This document shows, piece after piece, positions 45,337-53,662 of a stretch of 64,000 nt of DNA. Numbering within the stretch: the stretch's first letter is position 1; the number at the start of each line of letters is the position of its first letter. A program made the position numbers and the translations under genes. Source of the stretch: an uncultured Bacilli bacterium (GTDB lineage Bacteria; Bacillota_I; Bacilli_A; RF39; UBA660); the NCBI GenBank assembly GCA_944363865.1, contig CALVVN010000024.1, positions 39,685 through 103,684 of the forward strand, given 5' to 3'. The notes below the pieces were generated by a model. The model did no database searches and had not been told where the DNA came from. It saw only the letters and a list, made by a program, of their open reading frames with translations.

Positions 45337-46407
45337 ATGGAAGAAAGATTAGAAATAATATTAGAAAGATATAACTTTTTAAATGAAGAATTATTAAAAG
45401 AAGAAATATATACAGATTTCAATAAAATGAAACAACTTTCAAAAGAAAAAACATCATTAGAAGAAATTATTGAAAAATATAAAGAATATAAACAATCAAA
45501 AGAAGATTTAGAAACAGCTAAAGAAATGTTAAAAGAAAGTACAGATGAAGAAACAATTACGTTTGCCAATGAAGAAATACAAAATATTACAAATCAAATT
45601 GAAAAGCTTACAGAAGAATTAACAATAATGCTATTACCTAAAGATCCAAATGATGGAAAAAACGTTATTGTAGAAATTAGAGGCGCAGCTGGTGGAGACG
45701 AAGCAAATATATTTGCTGGAGATTTATACAGAATGTATTTAAAATATGCCGAAAAAGAAAATTGGAAAATAGAAATAATAAACGAATCACACAGTGACAA
45801 TGGTGGATTTACAATAGTTGAATTTATGTTAAAGGGAGATAATGTTTATTCAAAATTAAAATATGAAAGTGGGTCACACCGAGTACAAAGAGTGCCAGTA
45901 ACAGAAAGTCAAGGTAGAATACATACATCAACAGCAACAGTACTAGTAATGCCAGAAGCAGAAGAAGTAGATGTAGAAATAAAAGAAAGTGACATAAAAA
46001 TAGATGTATTTAGAAGTAGCGGCGCAGGTGGACAAAGCGTAAATACCACAGATTCAGCTGTTAGAATAACACATATACCGACAAACACAGTTGTAACTTG
46101 TCAAAACGAAAGAAGTCAAATAAAAAACAGAGAAAAAGCATTACAAATATTAAAAACAAGGCTATATGAACAAAAACTTAGAGAACAAGAAGAGCAAGAA
46201 GAAAACAACAGAAAAATAAAAATTGGTACAGGTGATAGGTCAGAAAAGATAAGAACGTACAATTACCCACAAAATAGAGTAACAGATCACAGAATCAATT
46301 TTTCTGTAATGAATTTAGATAAAGTGATGGAAGGCAATTTAGATGAAATTATAGAGGCCTTAATAACAGAAGACACAAAAAGAAAAATGGAAACAACGAA
46401 TGAATAA
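45337..46407 (+). CDS. prfA: peptide chain release factor 1
   Basis: 356 residues. Recognises UAA and UAG through the PxT-type motif PVT at ~187-189, with the catalytic SSGAGGQSVNTTDSAVRITH giving GGQ at ~231-233. N-terminal coiled coil present. AAAGGTGAT precedes the ATG at 45337. It overlaps prmC, which methylates the GGQ glutamine. prfB, normally after secA, does not follow secA here. Confidence 0.98.
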   Translation: MEERLEIILERYNFLNEELLKEEIYTDFNKMKQLSKEKTSLEEIIEKYKEYKQSKEDLETAKEMLKESTDEETITFANEEIQNITNQIEKLTEELTIMLLPKDPNDGKNVIVEIRGAAGGDEANIFAGDLYRMYLKYAEKENWKIEIINESHSDNGGFTIVEFMLKGDNVYSKLKYESGSHRVQRVPVTESQGRIHTSTATVLVMPEAEEVDVEIKESDIKIDVFRSSGAGGQSVNTTDSAVRITHIPTNTVVTCQNERSQIKNREKALQILKTRLYEQKLREQEEQEENNRKIKIGTGDRSEKIRTYNYPQNRVTDHRINFSVMNLDKVMEGNLDEIIEALITEDTKRKMETTNE

Positions 46408-47131
46408 ATTAAATTATTACATATCTGAAGTAGAGATTGAGGAATTAAAAAAGACAGGGAAATACACGAAAAAAAATATAAAAAAAATCATAAATAATTA
46501 TCCATCACAATATATAATAGGCTATGTAAACTTTTATGGTTATAAAATACTTGTAAACAAAAACGTATTAATTCCTAGATATGAAACAGAAACACTAGTG
46601 TACAAAACATTAAAATATATGAAAGAGAAAAAAATAAGAAATCCTAAAATACTAGATTTATGTACCGGTAGTGGTTGTATCGCAATTACTTTAAAAAAAG
46701 AGGTAATAAACGCAGACGTGACTGCAACAGATATATCATCGAAAGCAATAAGTTTAGCCAAAAAAAATGCAAAAATAAATAATATAGAAATAAAATATAT
46801 TAAAAGTAATTTATTTAAAAAAATTAAAAAAGAAAAATATGATGTAATAATAACCAATCCGCCATATATACCAACTAGAGAAAAATTACTGAAAATAGTG
46901 AAATATGAACCAAGAAAAGCGTTATATAGTGGTAAAGATGGAACAAAACTCTTATTACAAATCCTAAAAGATTATAAGCAATATTTAAAACCTAAAGGAA
47001 TATTAGCTATTGAAATACATGAAACTCACAAAAAAATATTAAAACAAGTATTAGAAGAAAACAAGTTAAACTATACTTTTGAAAAAGATTTAGCAGGAAA
47101 AAATAGATATTTATTTATATTTAATGAATAA
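46400..47131 (+). CDS. prmC: release factor glutamine methyltransferase PrmC
   Basis: 243 residues, shorter than E. coli PrmC (277). SAM motif ILDLCTGSGCIAITL, acidic DVTATDIS, and the glutamine/adenine-type NPPYIPT catalytic motif. Methylates the GGQ glutamine of release factors. The start lies within the last bases of prfA (8-base overlap). The N-terminal helical domain is reduced, beginning with LNYYISEVEIEELKK and YIIGYVNFYGYKILVN. Confidence 0.96.
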   Translation: MNKLNYYISEVEIEELKKTGKYTKKNIKKIINNYPSQYIIGYVNFYGYKILVNKNVLIPRYETETLVYKTLKYMKEKKIRNPKILDLCTGSGCIAITLKKEVINADVTATDISSKAISLAKKNAKINNIEIKYIKSNLFKKIKKEKYDVIITNPPYIPTREKLLKIVKYEPRKALYSGKDGTKLLLQILKDYKQYLKPKGILAIEIHETHKKILKQVLEENKLNYTFEKDLAGKNRYLFIFNE

Positions 47132-47138
47132 AAAAAGA

Positions 47139-47178
47139 AAAACTCAATCAATATTAATTTAGAAAGGTTGGGTTTTTT
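47139..47178 (+). terminator. terminator overlapping the spoIIR ribosome site
   Basis: AAAACTCAATC pairs with GGTTGGGTTTT (two G-U pairs), loop of 16, then TT. The AAAGG ribosome site of spoIIR lies in the loop and 3' arm, and the spoIIR ATG begins two bases after the T-run. Confidence 0.65.
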
Positions 47179-47179
47179 A

Positions 47180-47701
47180 ATGAAAAAAATATTAATAATT
47201 ATAGGGATAATAATATTAATAGTAATATATAACAATGAAGAAAAAAAATATCTTACTATACCAGATGAAGCAATAAGATATAGAATTATTCCAAACAGTA
47301 ACAGTGTTGAAGATATTACTGCTAAAGAATCAATACAAAAAGCCTTAGAAAAAGATTTAAAAGAGATAATGAATACTTCATCTATAGAAGAAACTAGGAA
47401 CAAAATAATAACAAACTTAGACAAAATAAGAAAAAACATAGAAAATACAAAGAATGAAATAAATTATGACAAAAATATAAACATAAAGTATGGTTTAAAT
47501 TATTTTCCAGAAAAACAATATGAAGGAATAACATATAGTGAAGGATACTATGAATCGTTAGTAGTAGAAATAGGAAAAGCAGAAGGGAACAATTTCTGGT
47601 GTGTTTTATTTCCTCCATTGTGTATGATGGAAACAGAAAATACTGAAGATGTAGAATATACATTTTTCCTAACTGATATAATAAACAAATTGATTAAATA
47701 A
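47180..47701 (+). CDS. spoIIR: stage II sporulation protein R
   Basis: 173 residues. N-terminal membrane/secretion segment, then EAIRYRIIPNSNSVEDITAKESIQKALE and the family's ending NYFPEKQYEGITYSEGYYESLVVEIGKAEGNNFWCVLFPPLCMM. In Bacillus, SpoIIR is made in the forespore and activates SpoIIGA, which releases sigma-E in the mother cell. The ATG at 47180 with AAAGG nearby is preferred over the TTG at 47168. Its leader hairpin is unusual. spoIIGA is not in the window. Confidence 0.93.
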   Translation: MKKILIIIGIIILIVIYNNEEKKYLTIPDEAIRYRIIPNSNSVEDITAKESIQKALEKDLKEIMNTSSIEETRNKIITNLDKIRKNIENTKNEINYDKNINIKYGLNYFPEKQYEGITYSEGYYESLVVEIGKAEGNNFWCVLFPPLCMMETENTEDVEYTFFLTDIINKLIK

Positions 47702-47746
47702 GTATAAATATAAGAATAAAAACTATACTTAAATAGGTGATCAAGA

Positions 47747-48277
47747 TTGGAACACATAACTATAATATTAATTGCAATAAGTTTAAGTATAGACGCGTTC
47801 ACTTTATCTGTAGCATATGGACTATTAAATATAAAAAAAGAAAAAATTATTTTAACTTCATTATTAGTAAGTCTATTTCACTTTTTTATGCCTTTAATTG
47901 GCATAATGTTTGGTAAATTATTAATAAATACATTCTCACTAAATTCAAAAGGAGTGCTAATTATAACTCTATCAATTATACTAGTAGAAATGATAAAATC
48001 AAATAATAAAGAATTTAAAGAAAAAAATATGAATTTTCTTGAATCACTTACATTTGCTTTTCTAGTATCTATTGATAGTTTTTTAATTGGGACAGGTTTA
48101 AATTATTTTACATCAAAAGTAATAATTTCAAGCATATATTTTTCAATAAGCAGTTTTATTTTTACCATGATAGGATTCTTTTTAGGAAAGTTTATAACAA
48201 ATAAATTAAAAAAAACCGCTAAAATAATTTCAATAATAATTTTATTTACATTAATTATATATTTTTTATGTAAATAA
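47747..48277 (+). CDS. mntP: MntP-type manganese efflux pump
   Basis: 176 residues with six predicted membrane helices. The family's conserved acidic motif appears twice: SLSIDAFTLSVAYGL near the start and FLVSIDSFLIGTGL near residue 110. These two repeats form the metal site in MntP. The start is a TTG at 47747, set by AGGTGAT six bases upstream. The gene sits 45 bases after spoIIR with no obvious terminator between them. Substrate (Mn2+) is inferred from family. Confidence 0.8.
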   Translation: MEHITIILIAISLSIDAFTLSVAYGLLNIKKEKIILTSLLVSLFHFFMPLIGIMFGKLLINTFSLNSKGVLIITLSIILVEMIKSNNKEFKEKNMNFLESLTFAFLVSIDSFLIGTGLNYFTSKVIISSIYFSISSFIFTMIGFFLGKFITNKLKKTAKIISIIILFTLIIYFLCK

Positions 48278-48335
48278 GAAAAAAAGCAGATTGACTTAAG
48301 CCATTAAAGATAATATATTTAAAATGGGAGAGATT

Positions 48336-49166
48336 ATGAATAAATATGATATAATACATAAAGCATACAAAGAGGGATATGCTATACCACAGTTTAACAT
48401 TGTAAATGTAGAGTACGCAAGATACATATTAGAAGAATGCGAAAATCAAAAGTCACCAGTAATACTTGGTGTAAGTGAAAAAGTAGCAAAACATTTAGGT
48501 GGTTTTAACGTTGTCAAAAAAATGATAGAAGGCTTAATTATAGATTTAAATGTAATGGTTCCAGTAATCTTACATTTAGATCACGCTAAAACAAAGGAAT
48601 TGTGTGAACAGGCCATAAATGCAGGATTTGATTCAGTGATGATAGACTATTCTTCGCATACATTAGAAGAAAATATCAGTGTAACTAAATCATTAGTACA
48701 AGAAAATCCGAATATAATTATAGAATGCGAAGTTGGAAGCATTGGAAAAAATGGTAACGAGGGAATAATATATTCAAACCTAGAAGACATAATTAGAATA
48801 AAAAAAGAGACAAATGCGCAACTTATAGCACCGGCATTTGGAACTGTGCATGGTGTTTATAAAGGAACGCCAGTTTTAAATTATGAATTATTGAAACAAA
48901 TAAAGAAAAATATAGATACACCACTAGTAATGCATGGCGGTTCTGGACTAAATGAAGAAAACTTTAAAGAAAGTATAAGAAATGGAATTGCAAAAATAAA
49001 CATTAATACAGAGTTAAAACATGCTTGGACCAAATCTTTGAGAAAATATTTAGAGCAAAACCAAAATGAAACAGATCCAGTATTCATTATTGAATCTACT
49101 AGTCAAGAAATAAAAAAGGTAGTATCAGAACTAATAAACATATTTGGAAGTAGAAATAAAGCGTAG
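48336..49166 (+). CDS. fba: class II fructose-1,6-bisphosphate aldolase
   Basis: 276 residues. Zinc-dependent TIM barrel: HLDHAKTKE (zinc-binding His-Leu-Asp-His), IIECEVGSIGKNG, FGTVHGVYKGTP, LVMHGGSGLNEENF and KININTEL for phosphate binding. Splits fructose bisphosphate in glycolysis. GGGAGAG places the start at the ATG at 48336. It lies 12 bases upstream of murA and probably shares its transcript, as in Bacillus fbaA-murAB. A tagatose-bisphosphate aldolase role cannot be fully excluded. Confidence 0.93.
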   Translation: MNKYDIIHKAYKEGYAIPQFNIVNVEYARYILEECENQKSPVILGVSEKVAKHLGGFNVVKKMIEGLIIDLNVMVPVILHLDHAKTKELCEQAINAGFDSVMIDYSSHTLEENISVTKSLVQENPNIIIECEVGSIGKNGNEGIIYSNLEDIIRIKKETNAQLIAPAFGTVHGVYKGTPVLNYELLKQIKKNIDTPLVMHGGSGLNEENFKESIRNGIAKININTELKHAWTKSLRKYLEQNQNETDPVFIIESTSQEIKKVVSELINIFGSRNKA

Positions 49167-49178
49167 GGAGGTTTTAAA

Positions 49179-50426
49179 ATGTCTAAATTAAAGATTGAAG
49201 GAGGCAATGAATTAACTGGCAGTATAAAAATAAGCGGAGCAAAAAATAGTGCCGTTGCTTTAATACCCGCTGCAATATTATCTAAAACAAGAAGTACTAT
49301 ATTTAATGTACCAAAAATAAGCGACATAGAGTATTTAATTAAAATAACTGAACTACTTAATTGCCAAGTATCAATAAAAGAAGACATTATGAGTATAGAT
49401 ACTACTAACATTAGGTACAATGCTATTCCAGAAGAACTTAGCGAAATGATGAGAGCATCTTACTACTATATGGGAGCAATGTTAGCAAGATTTAAAAAAG
49501 CAGAAATATCATTCCCGGGAGGATGTAAAATTGGAAATCGCCCCATTGATTTACATTTAAAGGGATTTGAAAAGCTTGGAGCCAAAATAACACAAATAAA
49601 AAACAAATACATTCTAGAAGCAAAAGAATTAATAGGAACAAAAATATATTTAGATTTTGCCAGTGTGGGTGCAACAATCAATTTAATGTTAGCAGCCGTT
49701 GGTGCAAAAGGAAAAACGATAATAGAAAATGCAGCGAAAGAGCCTGAAATCGTTAACATTGCATCCTTTTTAATTAATATGGGAGCCCAAATAAAAGGTG
49801 CTGGAACAAGTACAATAATAATTGAAGGGACTAATGACTTAGACAACGGAATAGTAGAAGTATTTCCTGATAGAATAGAAGCCTCTACATACCTAATATT
49901 AGGCGCACTAATAGGGAAAGACTTAACTATAGAAGGAGCAATAAAAGAACACATAAATCCTGTATTAGATAAATTAGTTGAAGCAGGAGCGAACTATAAT
50001 ATAACAAATAATAGAATAACGATATCTAAAATTAACAAAATAAAACCAGTAAGTATAAAGACACAAGTATATCCAGGTTTCCCAACAGATGTACAACAAC
50101 CATTTACAACACTTTTAACGCAAGCAGAAGGTAATTCTAAAATAATTGAAACAATATACGAATCAAGATTTAAACATACAGAATACCTAAATCTTATGGG
50201 AGCAGACACAACTGCTGAAGGGAATGTATTATATATTAAAGGGCCTACAAAATTAAAAGGGGAAAACGTTTATGCAACTGACTTACGAGGTGGCGCATCA
50301 CTTGTAATAGCAGCTTTAATAGCAGAAGGAACTACAACGATAGATAATACTGAACATATATTGAGAGGATACGAAGACATAGTAATAAAGTTGCAAAAAG
50401 TTGGTGCTAAAATAGAAGAAATATAA
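49179..50426 (+). CDS. murA: UDP-N-acetylglucosamine 1-carboxyvinyltransferase MurA
   Basis: 415 residues. First committed step of peptidoglycan synthesis. Seen: SGAKNSAVALIPAAIL near the N-terminus, MRASYYYMGAM, catalytic-loop FPGGCKIGNRPIDLHLKGFEKLGA with Cys116 (the fosfomycin target), EVFPDRIEASTYLI, YPGFPTDVQQPFTTLLTQAEG and DLRGGASLVIAAL. Being coupled to fba suggests the MurAB/MurZ paralogue of Gram-positives, though a second copy elsewhere cannot be judged. AGGGAGG precedes the ATG. Confidence 0.97.
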   Translation: MSKLKIEGGNELTGSIKISGAKNSAVALIPAAILSKTRSTIFNVPKISDIEYLIKITELLNCQVSIKEDIMSIDTTNIRYNAIPEELSEMMRASYYYMGAMLARFKKAEISFPGGCKIGNRPIDLHLKGFEKLGAKITQIKNKYILEAKELIGTKIYLDFASVGATINLMLAAVGAKGKTIIENAAKEPEIVNIASFLINMGAQIKGAGTSTIIIEGTNDLDNGIVEVFPDRIEASTYLILGALIGKDLTIEGAIKEHINPVLDKLVEAGANYNITNNRITISKINKIKPVSIKTQVYPGFPTDVQQPFTTLLTQAEGNSKIIETIYESRFKHTEYLNLMGADTTAEGNVLYIKGPTKLKGENVYATDLRGGASLVIAALIAEGTTTIDNTEHILRGYEDIVIKLQKVGAKIEEI

Positions 50427-50455
50427 ATAAAATTATTACAAAGGAAATGGTAATT

Positions 50456-51202
50456 ATGAAACACATTAAATTTGTAATATTTTTTATTAGTGCCATAATC
50501 ATATTTTTTATATACAATATAACAGATGATAAAAAAATAACATATTTAGCACTAGGCGATGGTTTAGCAAAAGGACAAACCCCATTTGATACATTTGGAA
50601 AAAGTTATACAGATTATTTTTATAGTTATTTAAAAAATAAATATAAAGTAAACGGCAATTATAAAACTTTTACACAATCAGATTATAGAATAACAGATTT
50701 AATAAATGACATAGATAATGTATATACAATAAAAAAAGAAAAAAACTTAACGATAACAAGCCTAATTAAAAAAGCGGATATAATAACAATATCAGTTGGA
50801 AGCGATGAACTATTCTACAAATTAAAACAATATAATGATAATATTAAGATAGGTAATAAACAAAAAATAATAAAATACATAGATGAAATGTTTGAAGATA
50901 TAAATATATTAGTAGAAAAAATAAGAAAGTTAAGTAATAGACCTATCATATTCATAGGATATTATAATCCAATACCATTTTCACAAACAAATGAAACAAC
51001 GATGGATAGTATATTTAATTATATTGACTTAAAATTTAACGAAGTAATAAACGAAAAAACTTTCTATTTAGATATATACGAAATATTCAAAGAAAAAGAA
51101 ACATATTTGCCAAATAAAAACAATGTTTTTCCATCTTTAGAAGGTTATAATTTAATATCAAATAAACTTATTGAACTGATAGAAGAAGAAAAACTCATAT
51201 AA
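50456..51202 (+). CDS. membrane-anchored SGNH-like protein lacking catalytic residues
   Basis: About 248 residues. One N-terminal membrane segment (IKFVIFFISAIIIFFIY), then an SGNH/GDSL-like fold: YLALGDGLAKGQTP at the block I position, ADIITISVGSDELFYKL at block III, RPIIFIGYYNPIPF, and a C-terminal VFPSLEGYNLISNKLIE. In active enzymes block I is GDS; here the serine site is Gly36. Block III GxND reads GSDE, and the C-terminal DxxH reads FPSLEG. So the catalytic Ser and His appear to be replaced. It may bind rather than hydrolyse a cell-wall or lipid ligand (inference). The ATG at 50456 is preferred to the one at 50447, which abuts AAAGG. Confidence 0.75.
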   Translation: MKHIKFVIFFISAIIIFFIYNITDDKKITYLALGDGLAKGQTPFDTFGKSYTDYFYSYLKNKYKVNGNYKTFTQSDYRITDLINDIDNVYTIKKEKNLTITSLIKKADIITISVGSDELFYKLKQYNDNIKIGNKQKIIKYIDEMFEDINILVEKIRKLSNRPIIFIGYYNPIPFSQTNETTMDSIFNYIDLKFNEVINEKTFYLDIYEIFKEKETYLPNKNNVFPSLEGYNLISNKLIELIEEEKLI

Positions 51203-51208
51203 AAACCA

Positions 51209-51236
51209 TTGACGAAACAAAAATAAATGATATAAT
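51209..51236 (+). promoter_or_regulatory. promoter for rpmE
   Basis: TTGACG (51209-51214), 16 bases, TATAAT (51231-51236) with extended TG-A. Confidence 0.75.
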
Positions 51237-51249
51237 ACATTAAGAGTTT

Positions 51250-51271
51250 CTATAGTTATATGTAACTATGG
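51250..51271 (+). promoter_or_regulatory. leader hairpin before rpmE (candidate L31 autoregulatory site)
   Basis: CTATAGTTA, loop TATG, TAACTATGG: a 9-bp stem with one U-G, ending right before the GAAAGGAG ribosome site. Position matches known L31 leader elements, but regulation is inferred. Confidence 0.5.
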
Positions 51272-51287
51272 CGAAAGGAGAATGAAA

Positions 51288-51485
51288 ATGAAAAAAGGAA
51301 TTCATCCAGAACTAAAAGAATGTAAAGTAAAATGCGCATGTGGATATGAGTTTACTACAAAATCAACTTTAGAAGAGATTCAACTAGAAACATGTCCAAA
51401 ATGTCATTCATTTTACACTGGAAAACATATGACAGCTAAGACAGGTAATGTACAAAAGTTCAAAGATAAATATGGAATAAAATAA
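51288..51485 (+). CDS. rpmE: 50S ribosomal protein L31
   Basis: 65 residues. Zinc-binding type: CKVKCACGYEF and CPKCHSFYTGKH supply cysteines. The Pro-rich GIHPELKECKV start and the FKDKYGI end are typical. The C-plus form can release zinc under limitation. The ATG at 51288 is chosen because AAGGAG would touch the ATG at 51282. Monocistronic with its own promoter and terminator. Confidence 0.95.
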   Translation: MKKGIHPELKECKVKCACGYEFTTKSTLEEIQLETCPKCHSFYTGKHMTAKTGNVQKFKDKYGIK

Positions 51486-51504
51486 AGACAATAGTCTTTT
51501 TTTA
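51484..51504 (+). terminator. intrinsic terminator after rpmE
   Basis: AAAGAC, loop AATA, GTCTTTTTTT. The stem begins within the stop codon. Confidence 0.85.
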
Positions 51505-51548
51505 TTTGAAAAAATATAATCCAATGCTATAATTAAATAGGTGATAGT

Positions 51549-52004
51549 ATGAAAATAGGTATAGCTTGCGACCATAGAGGGTATGAACTTAAAAATAAAA
51601 TTATCAAATACTTAGGTAAAAGAAACGAAGTTATAGATTATGGAACAGATTCTGGTGTAATTGTTGACTATGTAGATTATGCAAAAAAATTATGTGAAAA
51701 CGTAAAAAAAGATAAGTTGGATTTTGGAATACTTATATGTGGCACAGGAATTGGAATGACTATTGCTGCAAACAAAATGAAAGGTATTATGTGCGCGAAA
51801 ATTGACAATGAAGAAGAGGCGTATTATGCTAAAGCTCACAACAATGCAAATGTTATAAGTATTAGTTCTAAAAAGAATATACTTGTCGTAAAAGACATGA
51901 TAGATAAATATATGAAAGCAGAATTCATTGATAGCGAAAGATATAAAAAAAGGATAAAAAAAATAAAAGATTTAGAAAAAAACCGTTCTAAAAATAAAAA
52001 ATAG
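51549..52004 (+). CDS. rpiB: ribose-5-phosphate isomerase B
   Basis: 151 residues of the RpiB/LacAB fold. ACDHRGYELK at the N-terminus, VDYVDYAKKL, FGILICGTGIGMTIAANKM with the catalytic Cys near residue 66, and KAHNNANVISI. Interconverts ribulose- and ribose-5-phosphate in the non-oxidative pentose route. A lysine-rich tail ends the protein. It precedes spoIID by 14 bases and is likely cotranscribed. Allose or galactose-6-phosphate isomerase activity is possible in this family. Confidence 0.93.
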   Translation: MKIGIACDHRGYELKNKIIKYLGKRNEVIDYGTDSGVIVDYVDYAKKLCENVKKDKLDFGILICGTGIGMTIAANKMKGIMCAKIDNEEEAYYAKAHNNANVISISSKKNILVVKDMIDKYMKAEFIDSERYKKRIKKIKDLEKNRSKNKK

Positions 52005-52018
52005 GAATATATAAATAT

Positions 52019-52930
52019 ATGAAATCAAAATACATTTATATATTTTTTTTAACGATAATAATTTTACTTTTAGCTATTACTCCAAAGTTAAAAAACCAAG
52101 AATCTATTAGCAACAACAATAAACTATTAGAAACAACGGGTGTAAAAGTCAAAGTTGAAAAAGAAAATAGTACTATTGAGTTAGATTTAGAAGAATATGT
52201 AGTAGGAGTTTTAGGCTGTGAAATGCCAGCGTTATTTGAAGAAGAAGCACTAAAAGCCGGTGCAGTAGCAGCTAGAACGTATGTTTTAAATAAAATCCAA
52301 GCAAATGAAAATAAAACAATATCCTCAACAACAAACGATCAATGTTATAGTACCAATGAGGAACTAGCGAACAAATGGCAAGAAAATTATCAACAATATT
52401 TTCAAAAGATAGAAAAAGCAGTAGAAAATACATCTGGAGAATATATGACATACGAAGATAATATAATCAAAGCTTATTACTTTTCTACATCAAATGGATA
52501 CACAGAAAATGTAGCAAATGTATTTGGAGAAACTTTAGATTACTTAGTAAGTGTAGAATCCCCATATGATGAAAATACTAAGCAGTTTTATAGTAAAGTT
52601 ATAATAAATAAAGAAGAGTTTTTAAATAAGTTAAACTTAAAAGAAACAAATATAAAAATTGGAAATATAACAAGAACAGAATCAAACCGAGTAGAAACAA
52701 TAACAATAAATGATAAAATATACACAGGTATTGAAATTAGAAAACTTTTAAATCTAAGATCTACTGACTTTGATATTTCTATAGCAGGAAATGAAATAGA
52801 AATAGCAACAAAAGGTTATGGACATGGAGTAGGAATGAGTCAATACGGCGCAAATGAACTTGCAAAAATAGGCTATGCCTATGATGAAATATTAAAACAT
52901 TACTATAGTGGTATAAAAATAGTCAAATAA
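52019..52930 (+). CDS. spoIID: stage II sporulation protein D (SpoIID/LytB)
   Basis: 303 residues. N-terminal membrane anchor (residues ~4-21) and an extracellular lytic transglycosylase domain: LEEYVVGVLGCEMPALFEEEALKAGAVAARTYVL with catalytic-type Glu68, YYFSTSNGYTENV, and GYGHGVGMSQYGANELAK near the end. With SpoIIM and SpoIIP it digests septal peptidoglycan to drive engulfment of the forespore; SpoIIP and SpoIIM are not seen here. Upstream murA and downstream spoIIQ-spoIIID match the Bacillus murAA-spoIID-spoIIQ order, with insertions. Confidence 0.95.
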   Translation: MKSKYIYIFFLTIIILLLAITPKLKNQESISNNNKLLETTGVKVKVEKENSTIELDLEEYVVGVLGCEMPALFEEEALKAGAVAARTYVLNKIQANENKTISSTTNDQCYSTNEELANKWQENYQQYFQKIEKAVENTSGEYMTYEDNIIKAYYFSTSNGYTENVANVFGETLDYLVSVESPYDENTKQFYSKVIINKEEFLNKLNLKETNIKIGNITRTESNRVETITINDKIYTGIEIRKLLNLRSTDFDISIAGNEIEIATKGYGHGVGMSQYGANELAKIGYAYDEILKHYYSGIKIVK

Positions 52931-52947
52931 ATGTATAAATAAAATAA

Positions 52948-52983
52948 ATTTGTTCACAATTATAAGTAGGAGAGTGAACAAAT
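52948..52983 (+). promoter_or_regulatory. hairpin enclosing the spoIIQ ribosome site
   Basis: AAATTTGTTCAC-type 10-bp arm (52948-52957) pairs with GTGAACAAAT (52974-52983), loop of 16 containing GTAGGAG. The ATG at 52982 is at the base of the stem. A GTATA (52933-52937) plus GTTCACAATT (52952-52961) also resemble a weak sigma-F promoter. Confidence 0.5.
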
Positions 52984-53605
52984 GATTAAAGTAAAAAAAT
53001 TAATTGTGCCATCAATATATGTTACAGCTGTAACAATAATAATAGCTAGCATTGTACTAGTTACTACAAGTATAAATAAGTATTTAACAATACCAAGAGA
53101 TTATAATTATTCTATACAAACAGAATTTGAAAATACATTGCCTGTAGTAGATGTAGAAAATACAATAATTAAACCATATTTATCAGAAAACGTTACAGTT
53201 GGAAAATATTTTTATGATTTTGAAGCTGATGAAGAAAGACAACAAAATAGTATAATTTTTTATGAAAATACATATATGCAGAATTCAGGTGTGGATTATA
53301 TAAGTGATGAAACGTTTGATATAGTTTCGGTTTTAGATGGAGAAGTTATGTCAATAGAAACAGATGCAACATTAGGAAATATAGTTAAAATAAAACATGA
53401 CAAAAATATAATAACTGTATATCAAGGAATAGACAATATAGAAATTGAAGAAGGTACAAAAATTAATCAAGGAACAATTATAGGGACCAGCGGAACATCA
53501 AAAATAAACACAAACTACACTACATCATTACATTTTGAAGTTTATTATAATGGGGAACTAATTGATCCAGAAAGTTTTTACACATTAAACATTGAAGACC
53601 TATAG
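52982..53605 (+). CDS. spoIIQ: stage II sporulation protein Q (SpoIIQ)
   Basis: 207 residues. One N-terminal membrane segment (~residues 9-30), then a LytM-like (M23) domain with QNSGVDYISDETFDIVSVLDGEV, TLGNIVKIKH, NIITVYQGI and LHFEVYYNGELIDPESFY. The first zinc histidine (H-x3-D) is Asn and the H-x-H is SLH, so it is enzymatically dead, as in SpoIIQ of Bacillus. The forespore SpoIIQ binds SpoIIIAH across the septum to form the feeding-tube channel. It follows spoIID as in Bacillus. Confidence 0.9.
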   Translation: MIKVKKLIVPSIYVTAVTIIIASIVLVTTSINKYLTIPRDYNYSIQTEFENTLPVVDVENTIIKPYLSENVTVGKYFYDFEADEERQQNSIIFYENTYMQNSGVDYISDETFDIVSVLDGEVMSIETDATLGNIVKIKHDKNIITVYQGIDNIEIEEGTKINQGTIIGTSGTSKINTNYTTSLHFEVYYNGELIDPESFYTLNIEDL

Positions 53606-53615
53606 GTCTTTTTTT
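53595..53615 (+). terminator. terminator after spoIIQ
   Basis: AAGACC, loop TATA, GGTCTTTTTTT; the spoIIQ stop lies inside. Confidence 0.85.
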
Positions 53616-53662
53616 ATGTTGATTAAATATAATTAATAAGGGGGATTAAAATAAAATTACAA

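Noticed and set aside
49504..49521. CATTCCCGGGAGGA in murA as a third Noc box
   Set aside because: Five mismatches to the 14-bp site, and the bases are explained by the conserved S-F-P-G-G-C codons.
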